Shown: one piece after another, positions 1 to 13,072 of the stretch
Position numbering within the stretch: the stretch's first letter is position 1
Layout: every line of letters starts with the position of its first letter
NCBI GenBank assembly: GCA_015501595.1
Contig: JADNRX010000046.1
Coordinates: 124,001 to 188,000 of the forward strand
Direction: 5' to 3'
DNA: 64,000 nt
From: Hymenopellis radicata
Lineage: Eukaryota; Basidiomycota; Agaricomycetes; Agaricales; Physalacriaceae
Notes under the pieces: model-generated
Told to the model about the DNA's origin: nothing
Databases searched by the model: none
What the model saw: only the letters and a program-made list of their open reading frames with translations
Made by a program: the position numbers and the translations under genes

Positions 1-1479
1 TATCCGCCGTGTAGGATGCCGACACGCTTCATGGCGAGCAGCTGGAATGACCGGTATTAGAAGGGCAGGTAAAGGAGGAAGAGAAGACGTACGTTGTGAG
101 CGGCATTGGAATGCTCATAAACACCACCAAAGAACGCCGTCGTCGCGTCTTTCCGACGAATCGGTTGATGAGATGTGCACCGCCAGGGTGTTCCTCGACG
201 AACGTCGACACATCGTGGATGAAGCCCGAGATCAGGACGAGTGGGCGCTTCTTGGCTTGTGCTTGGACTAACAACACCCAATTAGAACTTGGCAGTTTAG
301 ATTACAGAAGAAAACAAAACTCACAGCTCTCAAAACTAATAATCGGCAAATCATTGCATTGCCAGGCCACCTGATCGCTCCTTGGACCTTCTTCAAGCGC
401 TTCAGCTCCATCGTCAGGACACCCTTTTGGATCTCGTTCGAAGGGAAGGTCTTCAATTGCCACGCCAGGCCGATCTTGTACATGCACCAGATGAACCATT
501 TGGTGGGGTCGTATTGGTACCATTTAATGGCGTTGCGGTAGTCGGTGGGAAACTGCGAAGAGAACGTTAATGCAGATAGACAAGGGAAGGGGAGAAAGCT
601 ACCTGGTGGTGGAAGTTGTGATATCCTTCTCCGACAGTGACGAACGCTGTGATCATATGGTTCTTCGGCGTATGCTTGTCATCGAAGGGCGTCTCTCCGA
701 GCCAGTGAGCGAGGGAGTTGACGCAGAAGGTGGACTGAAAATGAAAGGGTAAGCCCAAGAAGACGCCAAGGAAACGAAGAACGCATACATGATGGACAAA
801 CACCAATCGGCATACACCAGCAAACACGAATCCGCCGCGCGCGTCTCCCCATCCAACCACGCCACAAGCGTCGGGAACCCAAGACCCATGAACAGGATCA
901 ATGGCGAGTTGTACCGATGCTGCCACATGACAACAGCGCTCTTCGACAGATCGCTAACGTCGGCGACACCAGGCTTTCTCCTCGGCCTCACCAGCATCCA
1001 TCCAATATGCGAATAGAAGAACCCTCGCAGCGCGTTATACGGATCGAGGTCCGTGTCCGTGTAACGATGATGCGCACGATGGCCGCGCGACCACCACTTG
1101 ATAGATCCCTGCACAGCGCCCGACCCCGCCATCGCCAATCCATACTCTAATATCCAGTGCGCGTTGTACGAGCGATGCGCCCAGAGCCGGTGATACCCGC
1201 AGTGATGCCCAGACCGGTGATGAGGTAGTAAATGAAACTCCAGACAGCGGTCTGCCATCGCAAGGAAGTCGTCAGAGCGCCAATGAAGCCAATGATGGGC
1301 ATGCTGGTGAGGACGGTAAACGAAGGCCAGATGATTTCCTCGCGCAGCGTTTTGAGTGTGATGGGCGGGAGCGGCTCGACGTTCTTGAGCGTCTGCTCGA
1401 TGTAGTTGTCGGGCACGTCGATGTCGATGGGCGTGAGCTTGTCCTTGCCCGGCGCCATTTTGGACGTCGACTTGGACAT
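1..1479 (-). CDS. OLE1: Delta-9 fatty-acid (stearoyl-CoA) desaturase with cytochrome b5 domain, left copy, 3' end off the window
   Basis: Introduces the cis-9 double bond into palmitoyl/stearoyl-CoA at the ER membrane. ATG is at 1479 ([15 protein letters not shown]). Exons run approximately 1479-789, 734-603, 552-325, 267-93 and 41-<1, with GT-AG introns that match the right-hand copy. All three histidine boxes are present: HRLWAHR (only after correcting a frame break), HRAHHR and HNFHH. The C-terminal cytochrome b5 part carries the haem motif HPGG. Two single-base losses relative to the right copy break the frame: near 1195 (GCGGG against GCAGGG) and near 853 (TTGGA against TTAGGA). The last roughly 60 residues fall off the window. 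Identity is certain; whether this copy is functional is not, because the breaks could be consensus errors. It is the mirror image of the copy at 20124. Confidence 0.9.
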
Positions 1480-2812
1480 TGTGGGGGAGATGGACAAATC
1501 ATTAACGTATGATTGGCGCTTATACGCGACGGCCAAGCACAGGCAGTGGCATGTTGGACTCGACCCACGGCTAGACCGGCTGGAGCATCCAGAGCCGCGG
1601 CCATCGACCCCGGGAACGCGGAAGATTGGGGAGCTGCCTGTTTTGGGAGATGTGGGTGTATGTAGGTCCAGAATTACTTTGAAAGAACGGCCGGCGTCGG
1701 TGAGCTGGAGGCTGTGCTTGAATATGCTGAGATGCGAATGGATGCGCGCTGAAAATACGTCTTTGTTGTTTTCCACACTAATTATAAGTACAGCATTCGC
1801 GCTATTGGGAAAGCATGTCTTGAATTGAAAAGCGTTCTGAAGATGATATCGCGCAGAGAACGGGGTTCCCATGAATGAGTCACCAGGACTATGGCACAAA
1901 AAATCGTCTGAGGATGACGTGTGAGGAAAAGTTAGACAACTCAGAAGGCTGACGCTCACATTGCAGAAAGAATACAGGGTAGAGAATCGAACCATGACGC
2001 CCGTGCCCATAATTAGTCGTTCGTGTCAAGCCCGGACTGTCCTGGATAGTGACCTTGTCTGGCCTAGCAAATGGTGGGGACTGTAGAACGTGACTGCAAG
2101 AAAGATCGTGCGATAGACGGTTACAATATCGGGACTAGACTGTGAGACCTGCTAGAACGACGCGTCCACTCCATCGTCAGACAGGAAATCTGGGTGCTCA
2201 GAAATGCAGCGCTTTTCGAGCGATTAACAATTATCGTATTAATCTGAAATTGCTTTGTGAGAAAGGATAACAGAATGTCAAGGACGACCAAGCTCACAAT
2301 ATAAAGATAATCAAAAGTGGAAAACCACTCGTCCAGGGAGAGCGACAGCAGGGAAGGGAAAGATGGAGGCAAAAAGGAGTGTTTGTTCGCGCGTTGGATG
2401 GGTAAAGCAAGCAACAAAGAGGGACAGAGCTCGCAAGGACGCAGCAGGAATGAATACTCCGCCAAATGGAAGGCGTTAGCAAAGCGGTACGGGTGATAGC
2501 GCTCGATAATTGGCAGATGGGACTAACCGCGTCGTTGGCCAGTGCATAGCCAGGCGCGGTCGTCTTCATCCTATACCGTCTCCCGTAATACGGACCATAC
2601 AACGCGCTCGTGCCGCATAATCGCCCATATGCGCGTCCGAAGCTCATCTTCGATGACGATCAGCAGCGGGCGTGAAAGCCCGTCGACATGGTCGGCGCCG
2701 GGCGTCTACGACCCGCTACCGCCAGCATGCCTACGACACCGAAAGCATCCGACGATATGGCGTCGACGTTTGCTGTTCCATAGCTCATCGCTCCTGATAG
2801 GTGTCAAATTTG
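1480..2812. other. Upstream region of left desaturase; no gene seen
   Basis: The first 200 bp upstream of the ATG align with the sequence upstream of the right copy (19925-20123) and probably hold promoter and 5' UTR. The remainder has only short unsupported reading frames. I see no recognisable gene or element. Confidence 0.5.
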
Positions 2813-3715
2813 CCCATATTACTGATTGCGATGGTTTTCCACGTCACAGAGCTGTCCAAAACACCCGTGGCCATGTCTTCGTCGCTGTCTGCAACGACCT
2901 GCTCGTCGTGATCGGAAATGACCAGGACGTCACTTTTACGTGACATTTTTTTGTTACCTTCTTCCTGACCCCATGATCAAACCTCAGAAAGAAAACGGCG
3001 ACGACGACGCGTGCCATACGCGCCCAGCATCGAGGGAGACGCGCAGGTAAGTCATCGTCTTTAAGGATTCGCGCTTACCCAAAAACTTTGGCCAGGTAGA
3101 AACGTACCCTCGTGTCCTGCGCACCTCCTCCTCGCCACGCCCGGCTGATGCCGATTCCATGGTCCTGAAAATTGCAAGGCAGAGCATCCTGATTACGACG
3201 TCGTCCTTGCTCCATGGCATGGGAGATTGAACGCTTCAGGCAGGTAAGATCATCTCCATTTTTTTCCGCGTCTATGATGTTTGAGGCATTTGGCTTTACG
3301 CGTTTTCTTCGCACTGCAGAAACCTATCTCAGCTACCTTCGGGCTTTGACCCGCTTTTCTGATTCCTTAATCTTGCTGTATCGTCTTCATATCCTCATCA
3401 GACCCCCTTCATCTAGATGAATTCTGATCTTTTTTGATCGAGCTCGTGGCTCCCGTTGCCTCGCAAGACCTTTCTTGTGAGTAATTCATCTGCAGCGTGT
3501 GACCGGGCACACACGTGGTGCAGAACTCGGCGGTTGATCCAACAATCGCTGGATGCCATTCTTCTTCTTCTTCTTCTTTCGTCGTGCTTGCTCTTCCCCT
3601 CGTATATATGATGTCTGAGGCATTTGGCTTTACGCGAGCAGTTGCTGTACTAGTAACCGTCTTGCACGCAGAAACCTGTCTCAGCTACCTTCGGGCTTGA
3701 CCCGCTTTTCTGACC
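2813..3715. repeat. Inverted repeat 1, left upstream segment
   Basis: This is the reverse complement, with substitutions and small indels, of about 18384-19230. Landmark matches include ACGTCACTTTTACGTGAC at 2925, CGGCGACGACGACGCGTGCC at 2997 and the run GCATTTGGCTTTACGCG at 3283. Together with the desaturase genes it makes inverted-repeat arms of about 3.4 kb. A possible short minus-strand reading frame (starting MRRKRVKPNAS at 3314) recurs in the right arm at 18697, but the two frames diverge downstream, so I do not call it a gene. Confidence 0.8.
3270..3712. repeat. Two direct copies of a ~100-bp unit within the left arm
   Basis: Units at about 3270-3366 and 3608-3712 both run from GAGGCATTTGGCTTTACGCG through AGAAACCT.TCTCAGCTACC to CCGCTTTTCTGA. 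The right arm carries the same two units inverted, at about 18384-18500 and 18654-18742, so the direct duplication predates the inverted duplication. Confidence 0.8.
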
Positions 3716-4650
3716 CATTATTGCTATCTCCTGCCTCGAAATGAACGTTCGTCTCTGATCATTGCTGTAGGTGCAGGCTATAAACATCAGGGCAAGACGA
3801 AACGAACGCATATATGCTCGTACAGTTCGTTCATCCGTGCATTCTGACGGCGCTCCGCAATGGTTAGCACCACATATGCCGTGGCACTCAGAGATGAATA
3901 TGGCGATATTTGAGCACGTCAACACTTACGAGGTATGTCGTCGTTTTTATATCATAAGCATCGCTAATTTGGGTTCTAGAGACATGTTCCTTTCTTCCGG
4001 GAGTCGGCAGCTGGTTATTCTTGATGTAGAAGGCCACCGCTGCAGGACCTTACCGAATTCCTGGTCGTGCCGCTGGTGACTCTCAGAAAGAACGAAATGA
4101 TTGTGGCCACGAACCGTCTTTCCTGTTTAGCAGAGATGCTCCCTTTGCTACACATTTAAATTATACGACTCGCAGTGCATGCGATTTATTAGGTCTGCAA
4201 TTGACCCTTTTTGCCCATCTGAAAGTATCCTTATCCTTTCAGGCCATGTAACTTGTTCAGGACTTGTTACAACTGATCTTCTGTACATACACATAAATTA
4301 CCATTAGAAGAAGATGCCAGTATACTGGTCTGGAAAATGAAGTACTTGGCCATCATACCTGCTTTAACTTGTACCCAATTGTTATGAACAGACTATGATG
4401 CCTCATAGTTACCTTTGTATAGTAGAGTTCGTCCCTCGCTGTATGCGCAGTTTTTGATTCTTACTCTCTTGAGAGGCACTGTTAAATAAATTGAAACACA
4501 ATCAGCGTGGCGCAGGTACATTCGTTCCAAAACGTCTTGAAAATCACATTGCGCACGCCTAAATCCACCCAAGACAAATTATACTGTAACTTGACAATTG
4601 TAACATACAGAGCTATCCTACTATTATACAATCCTTTATCTAAATACACC
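3716..4650. other. Gene-poor AT-rich spacer
   Basis: No coding frame with recognisable similarity or good splice structure was seen. The end near 4500-4650 is probably the 3' UTR of the minus-strand RING gene. Confidence 0.4.
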
Positions 4651-6754
4651 CTACGGAACATAGACCCTCGAATAGCCCTCCACAACACCCCGACAGCACG
4701 GACACCTGCCACTGCTCCCACTCCTGATCGCAAGCTGCGACCTGCACGAATCGCACATGGCTAGACACCGACACGGCCAGGCGACGACCTCGCGCGGAGC
4801 GGAGGTGCATATCACGCACGCGAGGTCGAGAGTAGCGCCGCTCCCGGGAAGCGTAGGGATGTCAAGGGGTGATGGCGCTGGCGCGTCGAACGAATACACC
4901 CCGCGCCGCGTTAACACCCCTGGGCCAGCATGCGCCATGTGCTGGAGGAGCGTCTCGCCTGTACCGCCCAGGTCAGAGTACAATCCGGAGATGTCCTCAG
5001 CGTCATGTTCGTCTTGCTCGCTTTCTTCCTCGCTGCTCGATGCCGCATCATCCGACCAACTCCCATCATCCTCACTCCCTTCATCCTCACCCCGCAAAAA
5101 CCTCTGGTATACATGATCCTCGTCCTGCTCCTGCTCGCGATGAGATGCTTGAGGAGGTGGTGCCTCTCTCTGATCCAACACTGATCCTTTTCTCCCCATC
5201 ACCGCGAGTCCCGCCCCGAGGCTCACTCTCCCAGCCGCCCTCGCCCATCTAATGGTCTCCCGAAGCCATCCCCTACTGATACCCACCACGCCAGTTATAC
5301 CAACCACTACATTGCTGTCTGGGGTAGGTATCTCGATCTGCTTCACCTCGTTGGTCCACCCGCGTGTTTCCCTTCTGCGCCTGGTAGTGTTCGTGAGCAC
5401 CCCATTCCGTCCGAGGACCAGCGCCGACTGGCGATGTGGTGCGACGACGCCCGCAACCTCATTGCCCCAACCTCTGAGACCCGTCGCTTCGAGAGTCGCT
5501 GTACCCACTCTCAACAGCAGCACGCCAAAATCTTCTTCCCAATCTCCACCCGCGTTGAGGCCCAGAGGACGCGATATCCGGCCCAATAGGAGAAGCTGGG
5601 TAAGACCGTTGAGGAAGGCAGTCAAAAGCGTAGTGAGGATGAGAACCGATTCAAAGATGTTGGGAATGTAATTCAAAAGAGGATATCGACCGCCCGCCTT
5701 CCGTCCGAGTAATGTAACCCAAAAGTGAGTTAGGCTTAGTGCCGAGGAAAGTGCTGTTGGACCAAGACGATGCGTGGACCATCGCTTCTTGATAGACAAA
5801 ATGTGGAAGAGCGCGAGTTGCAACAATGGAACGAGGATAGTGAATATGACATGTTTATCCGGACGCGAGGGGAGAGGCGAAGGCGGATGCACGTTATGCG
5901 TTAGAGGGGACGAGTAGATATGTAGCAGAAACGCGTAGCCAACCTATGCGAAGTCAGAAGGGATCTAATTCAAAGAGAGGGATCTCACCAAATTAAACGG
6001 ACTCGTGTTTGCCTGCATGTGTCCCAGTCCGCCTAGGCCCTTTACGAAGCCCTCCACGCAGAAAGCTCCGCAAACGGCACAGAATGTCGACCACGCTATC
6101 ACAGACATGCGCTGTTCTGCGACGTACGTGAAGAGTGGGGTCGATGAAAGGAATGTGCGCAGGTCTTCCTCTCCATCGCCGGACGGTGATGGAGTATACT
6201 CTGGGTCCCACATACTCTGTACCAATAGCACGCTCCATAAAACAAGCATGCGAGACATCCAGTAGAGCGTCGGCAAGTGTAAGAGCAGCCGTGTGGACGT
6301 GCGTGTAATATCCAGGGGAAGCAGTCGCGTGTATAACGCGCCAATGAAGTCACATCTCCGTAACCTTAAGCGTGCTCTGTTCCGAAGGAGGTTGCGGTTG
6401 GGGTGGTGGGTCTGTGGGGGCGGGACGACAATGTGTTGAATACGGTGCATGAGAATCGCCTGGACAGAATGAGTCGATTGAACTGGGTGAAACTGGGACA
6501 CATACCATAACAACTAGTCCCAACATGTATGCAGAGGTGAAGAACGCCCAAGGACCCGGGAATGGACCAGTTGGCTTGGCTGAAGCCGTCGCTGCTTGGA
6601 TGTCCTCGCCTACGTTGGATTCTACTGCAACCTGGTGTAAATCGGCGCCCAAGTCCTTGGCGCCGAAACCCCGCCAGACACCAGAAAGAAAGGACGATAT
6701 CGCGGTCATGTTAAGGGCGAGAGAGAGATTGTAGGAAGAGGATTGTATGTCCAT
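4651..6754 (-). CDS. Multi-pass membrane RING E3 ubiquitin ligase, Asi1/Asi3-like
   Basis: Three exons fit: 6754-6506, 6459-5989 and 5943-4651, with introns of 46-47 nt, giving about 670 residues. The N-terminal two thirds contain several hydrophobic segments (for example FFTSAYMLGLVVM, MLVLWSVLLVQ, VIFTILVPLLQLALFHIL). A Glu/Asp/Ser-rich linker follows. The last 60 residues are a RING with spacing C-x2-C...C-x-C...C-x2-C...C-x2-C (CVIC, PCRCLAMCDSC, CPCC), ending GYSRVYVP. The all-Cys RING at the extreme C-terminus after membrane helices is the layout of yeast Asi1/Asi3, inner-nuclear-membrane ligases of ER/nuclear-envelope protein quality control. RING identity is firm; orthology to Asi is inference. 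Confidence 0.85.
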
Positions 6755-7554
6755 GTTCTAAAACGAGTTCTCCGTTGAGGGTTTCCCAACACAGCCTTTG
6801 CTTCGGCCTTGTTCCCTGAACAGTGGGAGCCTTGTTCCAGTTACAGAATCCAATAATACGTCGTTCAAAGTCGGTGTGTGTCGCAGTATAGGCGCAAGTA
6901 AATGCTGGAAAGGCGGGCGTGGAATCCAGCCACGACGCTGGCGACGTGGTCGTGGTCACAGTACAAGAACGATCCCGAAAGACCATTCGCTCTGAGCGTG
7001 GGTCGGGCCGGAGTAGGCGGCAAAATGACGGCAAACCGGCAGACCTTTGCCGAACGCCACGGTTTAGCGTTTAACTCTTGCTCGGTCTAGTCTAGCATAT
7101 TCTAAACGAGGTCGATCCGAAATCCGTCCACGGTTGACTTTATAGCACGACCATCCGTGTGATTGAAGGCAGAAGAAGTCACTATCGGAGGCTGTCGGGG
7201 TATCTTAAACTGTTTGTTGCATCATCATGATTTGTATTTACTCGAGTACTCGGAAGGAAGTGCAAGTCAACCTGCTTCAGGTAAAAGAATGGAGTTGTAG
7301 TAATCAATCACTGAGTATGCAAGGCTTGAGGTTTGGGGTCTCAGTCTCCCAACAAGTTCCACCACCGTGAGAATAACCCTTAGGCTCTTACCTCCACTGT
7401 TTAGCCGTCGACCTCAATAGAAACAGTCGCCCATATTCTAGCCGTTTACCCATGGGCACAAGCATGGCGTTCCTTGCCTTATCCTAAACCATGAATCAGC
7501 TGGTTATCTTCTTTACCCACGAAGTTATTCTTCACTCTCACCGCCATCTTCATT
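6755..7554. other. Intergenic region between divergent RING and formamidase genes
   Basis: About 800 bp between two divergently transcribed genes, so it should contain both promoters. No gene or clear element was seen. Confidence 0.4.
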
Positions 7555-8781
7555 ATGTCGATCCACTCTGTGAAGCGCAACCAGACACATCTTGCTTGGG
7601 ATAACAGGTAATTCCTTCTCTCTTCACTTCTTGCAATTCTAATGCCAACTTTCTCCAGCATTGCACCGGTAATTACTGTCGCGTCTGGAGACACCATCAC
7701 CTTTGATTGTCTCGATGCCTCAAACGGTCAAATAACGCCCTCTTCCGGGCCACCAACATCGCATCTCTTGTGTTCTCCCAACTAGACCAAGTCAACGGCC
7801 CCGTCTACATAAACTCCGCCTCTCCTGGCGATACACTCCAAATTGATGTCATATCTATCACCACGGCCGATTGGGGCTGGTCGGCGCTCATCCCAGGTTT
7901 TGGACTTTTGCACGATGAGTTCCCCGAGCCTGCGCTGCGGATCTGGGATCTGAAGGAGGGATACGCATACACGAGGGAGGGAGAGGCGAGTACGATCCCG
8001 AAGAAAATCAGGCTCAGGCCATTCGCGGGTGAGATGGGTGTCGCGCCCGGAAAACCAGGAGCGTTTTCGACAATCCCGCCGTATAACACCGGTGGAAATG
8101 TCGACACCAAGCATCTAAGTGTCGGATCGAAGCTCTTCCTCCCCGTGGAAGTTGAGGGGGCGTTGTTTTCCATCGGGGTAAGTGGTCTGAATCTCTTTGT
8201 TTCTCCTTATATGCTAATGAAGTACGTTTTAGGACGGACATGGGATACAGGGAGATGGCGGTACGTCCTCTAAACCTCGTTCTGCGGCAAACAGGCTGAC
8301 CGTTCAATTCTGAGCAGAAGTTTGTGGTACGTTCAATACTGCTGTACATCATCATGGTCAAATGCTCAAGTGAGAGACTTGCATAGGAACGGCCATCGAG
8401 ACGCCCATGTCGGTGACTGTACGCCTCACAGTGCTCAAAGATAAACCCTTTGTCAAGACGCCGCATTTTCTTACATCTTCTTTGTCTACTTCATCCGAAC
8501 AAGAACAATACTACTGCACTACAGGTGTCGATCCTGATATCCGCGAAGCCACGCGGGGCGCTGTGCGTAACATGATCTCGTATCTCTGTGCAGAGCACAA
8601 GATGAATCGGGTGGATGCGTACATGCTCTGCAGCATCGCTGGGGATTTGAGAATGCATGAAGTGGTTGACATGCCGAATTACGTGGTGCGTATATACGAG
8701 TATGCCGTGAAATGCGATGGAAAACTGACGGACAGCCTGGTCCAGATTGGAATGATGGTGCCACTCTCTGTACTCAACTAG
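7555..8781 (+). CDS. Formamidase/acetamidase (FmdA_AmdA family)
   Basis: Hydrolyses formamide or short amides to ammonia and the acid; cytoplasmic nitrogen acquisition in fungi. Six exons fit: 7555-7607, 7659-8177, 8233-8260, 8318-8326, 8386-8685 and 8746-8781. ATG at 7555 gives MSIHSVKRNQTHLAWDN, typical of the family start. Conserved stretches are SGDTITFDCLDASNGQITP, FSQLDQVNGPVYI, SPGDTLQIDV, GDGHGIQGDGEVCGTAIETP and VDMPNYV, ending MMVPLSVLN. Exon 4 is only 9 nt. Within exon 2 the frame changes around 7745-7770: the upstream frame reads PSSGPPTS, and the family-like continuation ASLVFSQLDQ lies in another frame. This is a single-base indel, either real or a consensus error. Otherwise the gene looks complete. 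Confidence 0.88.
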
Positions 8782-9714
8782 GGACCTCTTCGCCCCCGCT
8801 CCGGGTGTGCATCTCGCACACCGGTCTCGGGGTTAGTAGTCGTTTGTTCTTGCATTCGAAAGCGCAGTCGCGTCTACTATCAGGATCGCTGATGATCGTC
8901 TGGGATCGGCGAGCCTCGAGGATTTGCGCGCTGCGCAGATATAAATGACACCGATTCTATTTAAACAGGACGTCGTCCTCAATCACCCACATATTGAGAA
9001 AATCGTAAGTGGAAACAGAGTTGGCGATGCTGTGACGGAAGCAAAATTTATCAGTGTTGTAAGCATTGCAATTAAACAGTTCGAGAAGCTTGGCGCTCCG
9101 AAGGATGGATGATGGAGTTCATATGACAGGTATCTGTCAGTACTCCTAGAGGCGAACGCCACTGACCCTTTTTCTGGGGATTGTGCCATCCTGAAGAGCT
9201 CTTGAGCGTCAACTTCAAGCTGAGTTCTGCGGGCTTTGATTCCGCCTGCGAAATGAAAGCTGCAAGGCGCCGACGGCAGCAGCCCCAATTGCCACATGGC
9301 CCGGACCGGTTAAGTCCTTCCGATCGATTTCCAAATGTAGCGCTGCAGCGCTTTCCTCTTCTTCGTCGAACTACGAGAGGCAGCAACAAATGGTCTAGCA
9401 TTGTCATGAAAAACGAGACAACGTCTTACTATAGACGCGCCGAGACATGAGCCACAACATCGATGTGCGTCTGAATGATTTGTGCCCTCAATTGAAATGC
9501 GAACCATCCTTACAGGCACATAAACCTTGATTTCATGGCCCATGTGTGCCCCATTTCGGCATTTGGTTACCAGGCATGATGTATGCATCATTTGATTCCT
9601 GAACATGACCGAAGAAGCCCTGAAAAGCTAGACCCCTCACCGATCACTCCCCGGCAGAAAAACGCTGGGTACCACATTTCTTGGCTTTCTCTTCCATCTC
9701 TTTATGTTACTACT
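8782..9714. other. Intergenic, no supported gene
   Basis: Several short open frames exist on both strands, but none has family-like composition or splice support. It presumably contains the promoter of the hydrolase gene at 9715. Confidence 0.4.
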
Positions 9715-11361
9715 ATGATATACCAACTCTTCCTGTCAACTATCCTCCTCTTATCATGGACGTGCTCCGCGGAACTATCACGGCGGGCTGCAGGCAATCC
9801 TGATCCAGCAGTGAGCGGGAGCCCCGATGCAGGATGGGGACCCCTCCCCGACATACCAGACGCCACGCTGCATTCTGAATGGGTCCTCGATGCCGACAAA
9901 GGTGCTAAAATCGTATGTATCCTCCGAAGCCTCGCCGCGTATACGCCTCACAAGACTATCCTTCCAGCCTGCATTCCAAACCAGCGGGCTTGACCAGTCC
10001 GCCGTGAAGCGAGCAGTTATTGTGCTCCCTGGAGAGGTGCGTGGCGTGCCACCTTGCCTCGATCCTTCGACTGACCACTTTCGCTTCCTTCAGCCCCGCG
10101 ACTGCTGGTATTGTACGTGACGGCTCCACGCCACTTTGAACATGGGTTCTGATGTCTTAAAATAGACTGGAATGTGATGAACAATGCGCTGTATGTCGCC
10201 AATGCGGCGGACGCCAGCCTCAAGCGAGAGGAAATCTCCATTTTCGCGCCATGCTTCTTCACGCAGGTCGACGTGACGGGCGGTGCGGCCCAGAATGACT
10301 CGTTGGTCTTCGGTGATACTACATGGATCAGTGGCCAAAAGAACGTCGGCCCCGACGGAATATCTGATATAAGCACCTATGATGTCCTCGACGACCTTGT
10401 CGACTACTATATGGACAGGGCTGCATACCCTAATCTCAACGTGAGTCCCATTCAAGTTTGAAGCTTCTCATGAACTCACAAGAGTGTCCTGTTCAGGTCG
10501 TTATGATCGCTGGTCATTCTGCAGGCGCACAGATGGCACAGCGTTACCTTGCCCTCCGCAAAAAAACCAATAATGACGACAGACTCCATTACTGGATTGG
10601 TAAATCCTCCGTTCCCCATATTCCTGGTTGCCGCAGCTAACATTTCTTCCCCAAGCCAACCCTGGATCTATACTGTGGCTCACAGAGGACCGTCCGAAGC
10701 CCAATGCATCTTGCGATGGAGTCGACACATTCAAGTATGGCTTGGCCGACGGTTTCCCCGCTTACGATCTGAGTGATGCGAAAACACTGGGTCGTGCAGG
10801 TCTGGTCGCCAGATACCGCGCGCGCTACGCTCATTATGCTTGGGGCTTGGTGCGTCGTGGACTCTCCCTACCGACCTGATGCTGATATATTGTTGAAACC
10901 CTTCTCTAGGCCGACGAGGGACCAGGTGACGTGCGCTGCCAAGCCGAGGTAAGTCTTATTCCAAATTCACTCCACCAATTTGCTTGACATTCTTTCAGAC
11001 TCAGGGCGACACGCATCTTGAGCGAGGTCAGAACTTTGTCAAGATGTTGGAAGGCATGGACGGAGGGATGCCGAATCACACCACAGTCGACTGGGTCCAA
11101 GGCGTATCTCATGACAACGAAGGCATGATGAACAGCGCAGAAGGTGGCGACAAGGTTAGCGTAACTTCCGTAACGCAGTTCCCCAGGACCTCACCGTTCT
11201 CACAGCTGTTCCGCTACTTCTACAATGGTAACGGGACCACCGAAACCTACACCTCTCCTACAGCAGGCCAAGGCGCAGACGCTGGCGGCGCATCGCCGAA
11301 CACTTTGATCTCGAACATTGCCTTCCTTTTGGCACTTACCTTGGGTGCCAGTTTGTTTTAG
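9715..11361 (+). CDS. Secreted alpha/beta hydrolase, probable GPI-anchored esterase
   Basis: Eight exons fit: 9715-9912, 9968-10036, 10094-10112, 10166-10440, 10497-10599, 10656-10849, 10910-10948 and 10999-11361. The reading frame is continuous through all seven GT-AG introns, giving about 420 residues. The product begins with a signal peptide (MIYQLFLSTILLLSWTCSA). The nucleophile elbow is GHSAG in VVMIAGHSAGAQMAQRYLA. An oxyanion-type region precedes it (VIVLPGE). The C-terminus is Ser/Gly/Ala-rich followed by a hydrophobic tail (NTLISNIAFLLALTLGASLF), as expected for GPI attachment. Substrate is unknown. It resembles the broad fungal alpha/beta-hydrolase/transmembrane-esterase group found beside the cell wall. 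It is one of the few genes here with an unbroken frame. Confidence 0.85.
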
Positions 11362-13072
11362 TTTTTCGCATATACCCCCCACGCTCGTTTCATCAGACTG
11401 TCTTTGATCAATCTACGTTAATGTTGTTTTTTACACGCATTGAACATTTGTATACTACGACGGGTTGTATTTACAGGGACCGATTTAATCAAGGTACATT
11501 CGGCTCCCTAATGGCAGGGACCGTGTGGCGCGAGAGGAATCCTCTATACGAACGGTGAGGGGTGGCCGTACGCGGTAAATGGTCGGACCAGTGTCCGCTT
11601 GGTGTCCGCGGTGCGTCACCCTGTCATTTTTTACTTCTTTTCGAAGTGATACGAACCGATGCTTTCATCCAATGTTTAGTGAACCTACACTGTTCGGCCC
11701 TCTCGTCAGCATAGCCCATGCAGTGTGTTTAGAGCCCAGCTTGATCGCGAGAGGAGACGAAAAGTGCGCATATGGAATCATCGCCTTCCTCTATGGGTGA
11801 ATTGTGCTGAACCGCCCAGTATACGTACATTCAACAATGGTTCAACAGTGTTGCCAATGTGATCGTCGCCTTGCCATTCAATGATTCATGGGACGTCCTG
11901 GACCAGCAGTCCTCACCTGGAAGTCTTGCGAGTCAAGGTGATCCCGAAATCGGATTTCACGAAGGAGAATGATTCCGTCGTCGGAATGCTCGTAGCTTTC
12001 TGAATGAGTTTGGGACTGGCGTTCAGCTGTACGAGTTTGGTAGTGAAAGACGAACAGACGCAGCTTTAGATCAGAGGCTTACTGCAAGAGCTGGTCAAAA
12101 AGGGCCTCACAGATGACGCCTCTGGGATCGATACACCTTTTCCACATACCGTATAAATAACACTGATGTGAGGCCATAGAACTGAGACGCAAGAGAGTTT
12201 GTTCTTGCCAGGAAACGAAAGTGGTATAAGTACATTAACCGAAAGCCACAAGGAAAGCATAACCTAGTAGCAATATGCTCGGATGGAACAACGAGAGCAG
12301 GAAGGAGGCATCGACAGTCTAGAGGATTACCATTGCCAAAATGACAGGGCGTATGGTCCAGTTCCAGCTTCCGTACCACGTTTTAAAGCTCCTCTGCTCT
12401 TGAGGGGGAAAGGAAGCAGTTCACCGTGACGTATAGGTTGACCACTTGATATGCCGATCCTTCCGTAATGGAGTTGTGTATGTTGACGTTGAACGTTGAA
12501 TGTTGAACGTACGACAACCACGAGCGCTTTGACTTTCTGAGCTTTTGAAATTGTTGAGTTCACTGCTTTGCTCAATCCGGGCTACTCAAGGACTATATTA
12601 CAGTACTCAAAACATCCACTGCCTCACACTTGAATAGGACGGGTTCCCATAACCGCTTCCAGACGCGGCTCCGCCTTCTTTTGTCTGGTCGTATGACGAG
12701 ACTCTGTTCTTCGCCTGATGCTCTTGACCTCATCGTACCACGAGGATCGTCGCATCATATGCAAGGCCTCGCCCCCATGATGCTCGACGCCGGACTGGAC
12801 CATCATCATCTGCCCAAGTGGCGCTCACATTAATTCCGGGTAGGGTTCTAGGAAGCTGCTGACCGTGTTCCAAGGCTCGGAAGCATCTATTTGAAGCCTT
12901 CTTCGGCGTCGTTCTTCCGCACAAATGACCGAGAGCTCTCTCAGGCGGCATACAGATACCGCATAGTACTGTAGATGAGACCTATAAGTACGCTCACCAT
13001 CTACCAAACTCTTCAGACGTCCCAAAGCCCACAACACCAACACCTACCGTTGACTCGTCTATAACCGCCACC
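11362..13072. other. Long intergenic region with cerato-platanin promoter at its right end
   Basis: No coding region supported over about 1.7 kb. At the right end, a TATA-like CCTATAAGTA lies near 12981 and the leader CCGCCACC sits directly before the cerato-platanin ATG, a strong start context. Confidence 0.45.

Noticed and set aside
8983..9606. Two minus-strand open frames upstream of the hydrolase
   Set aside because: No domain similarity or plausible splicing between them.
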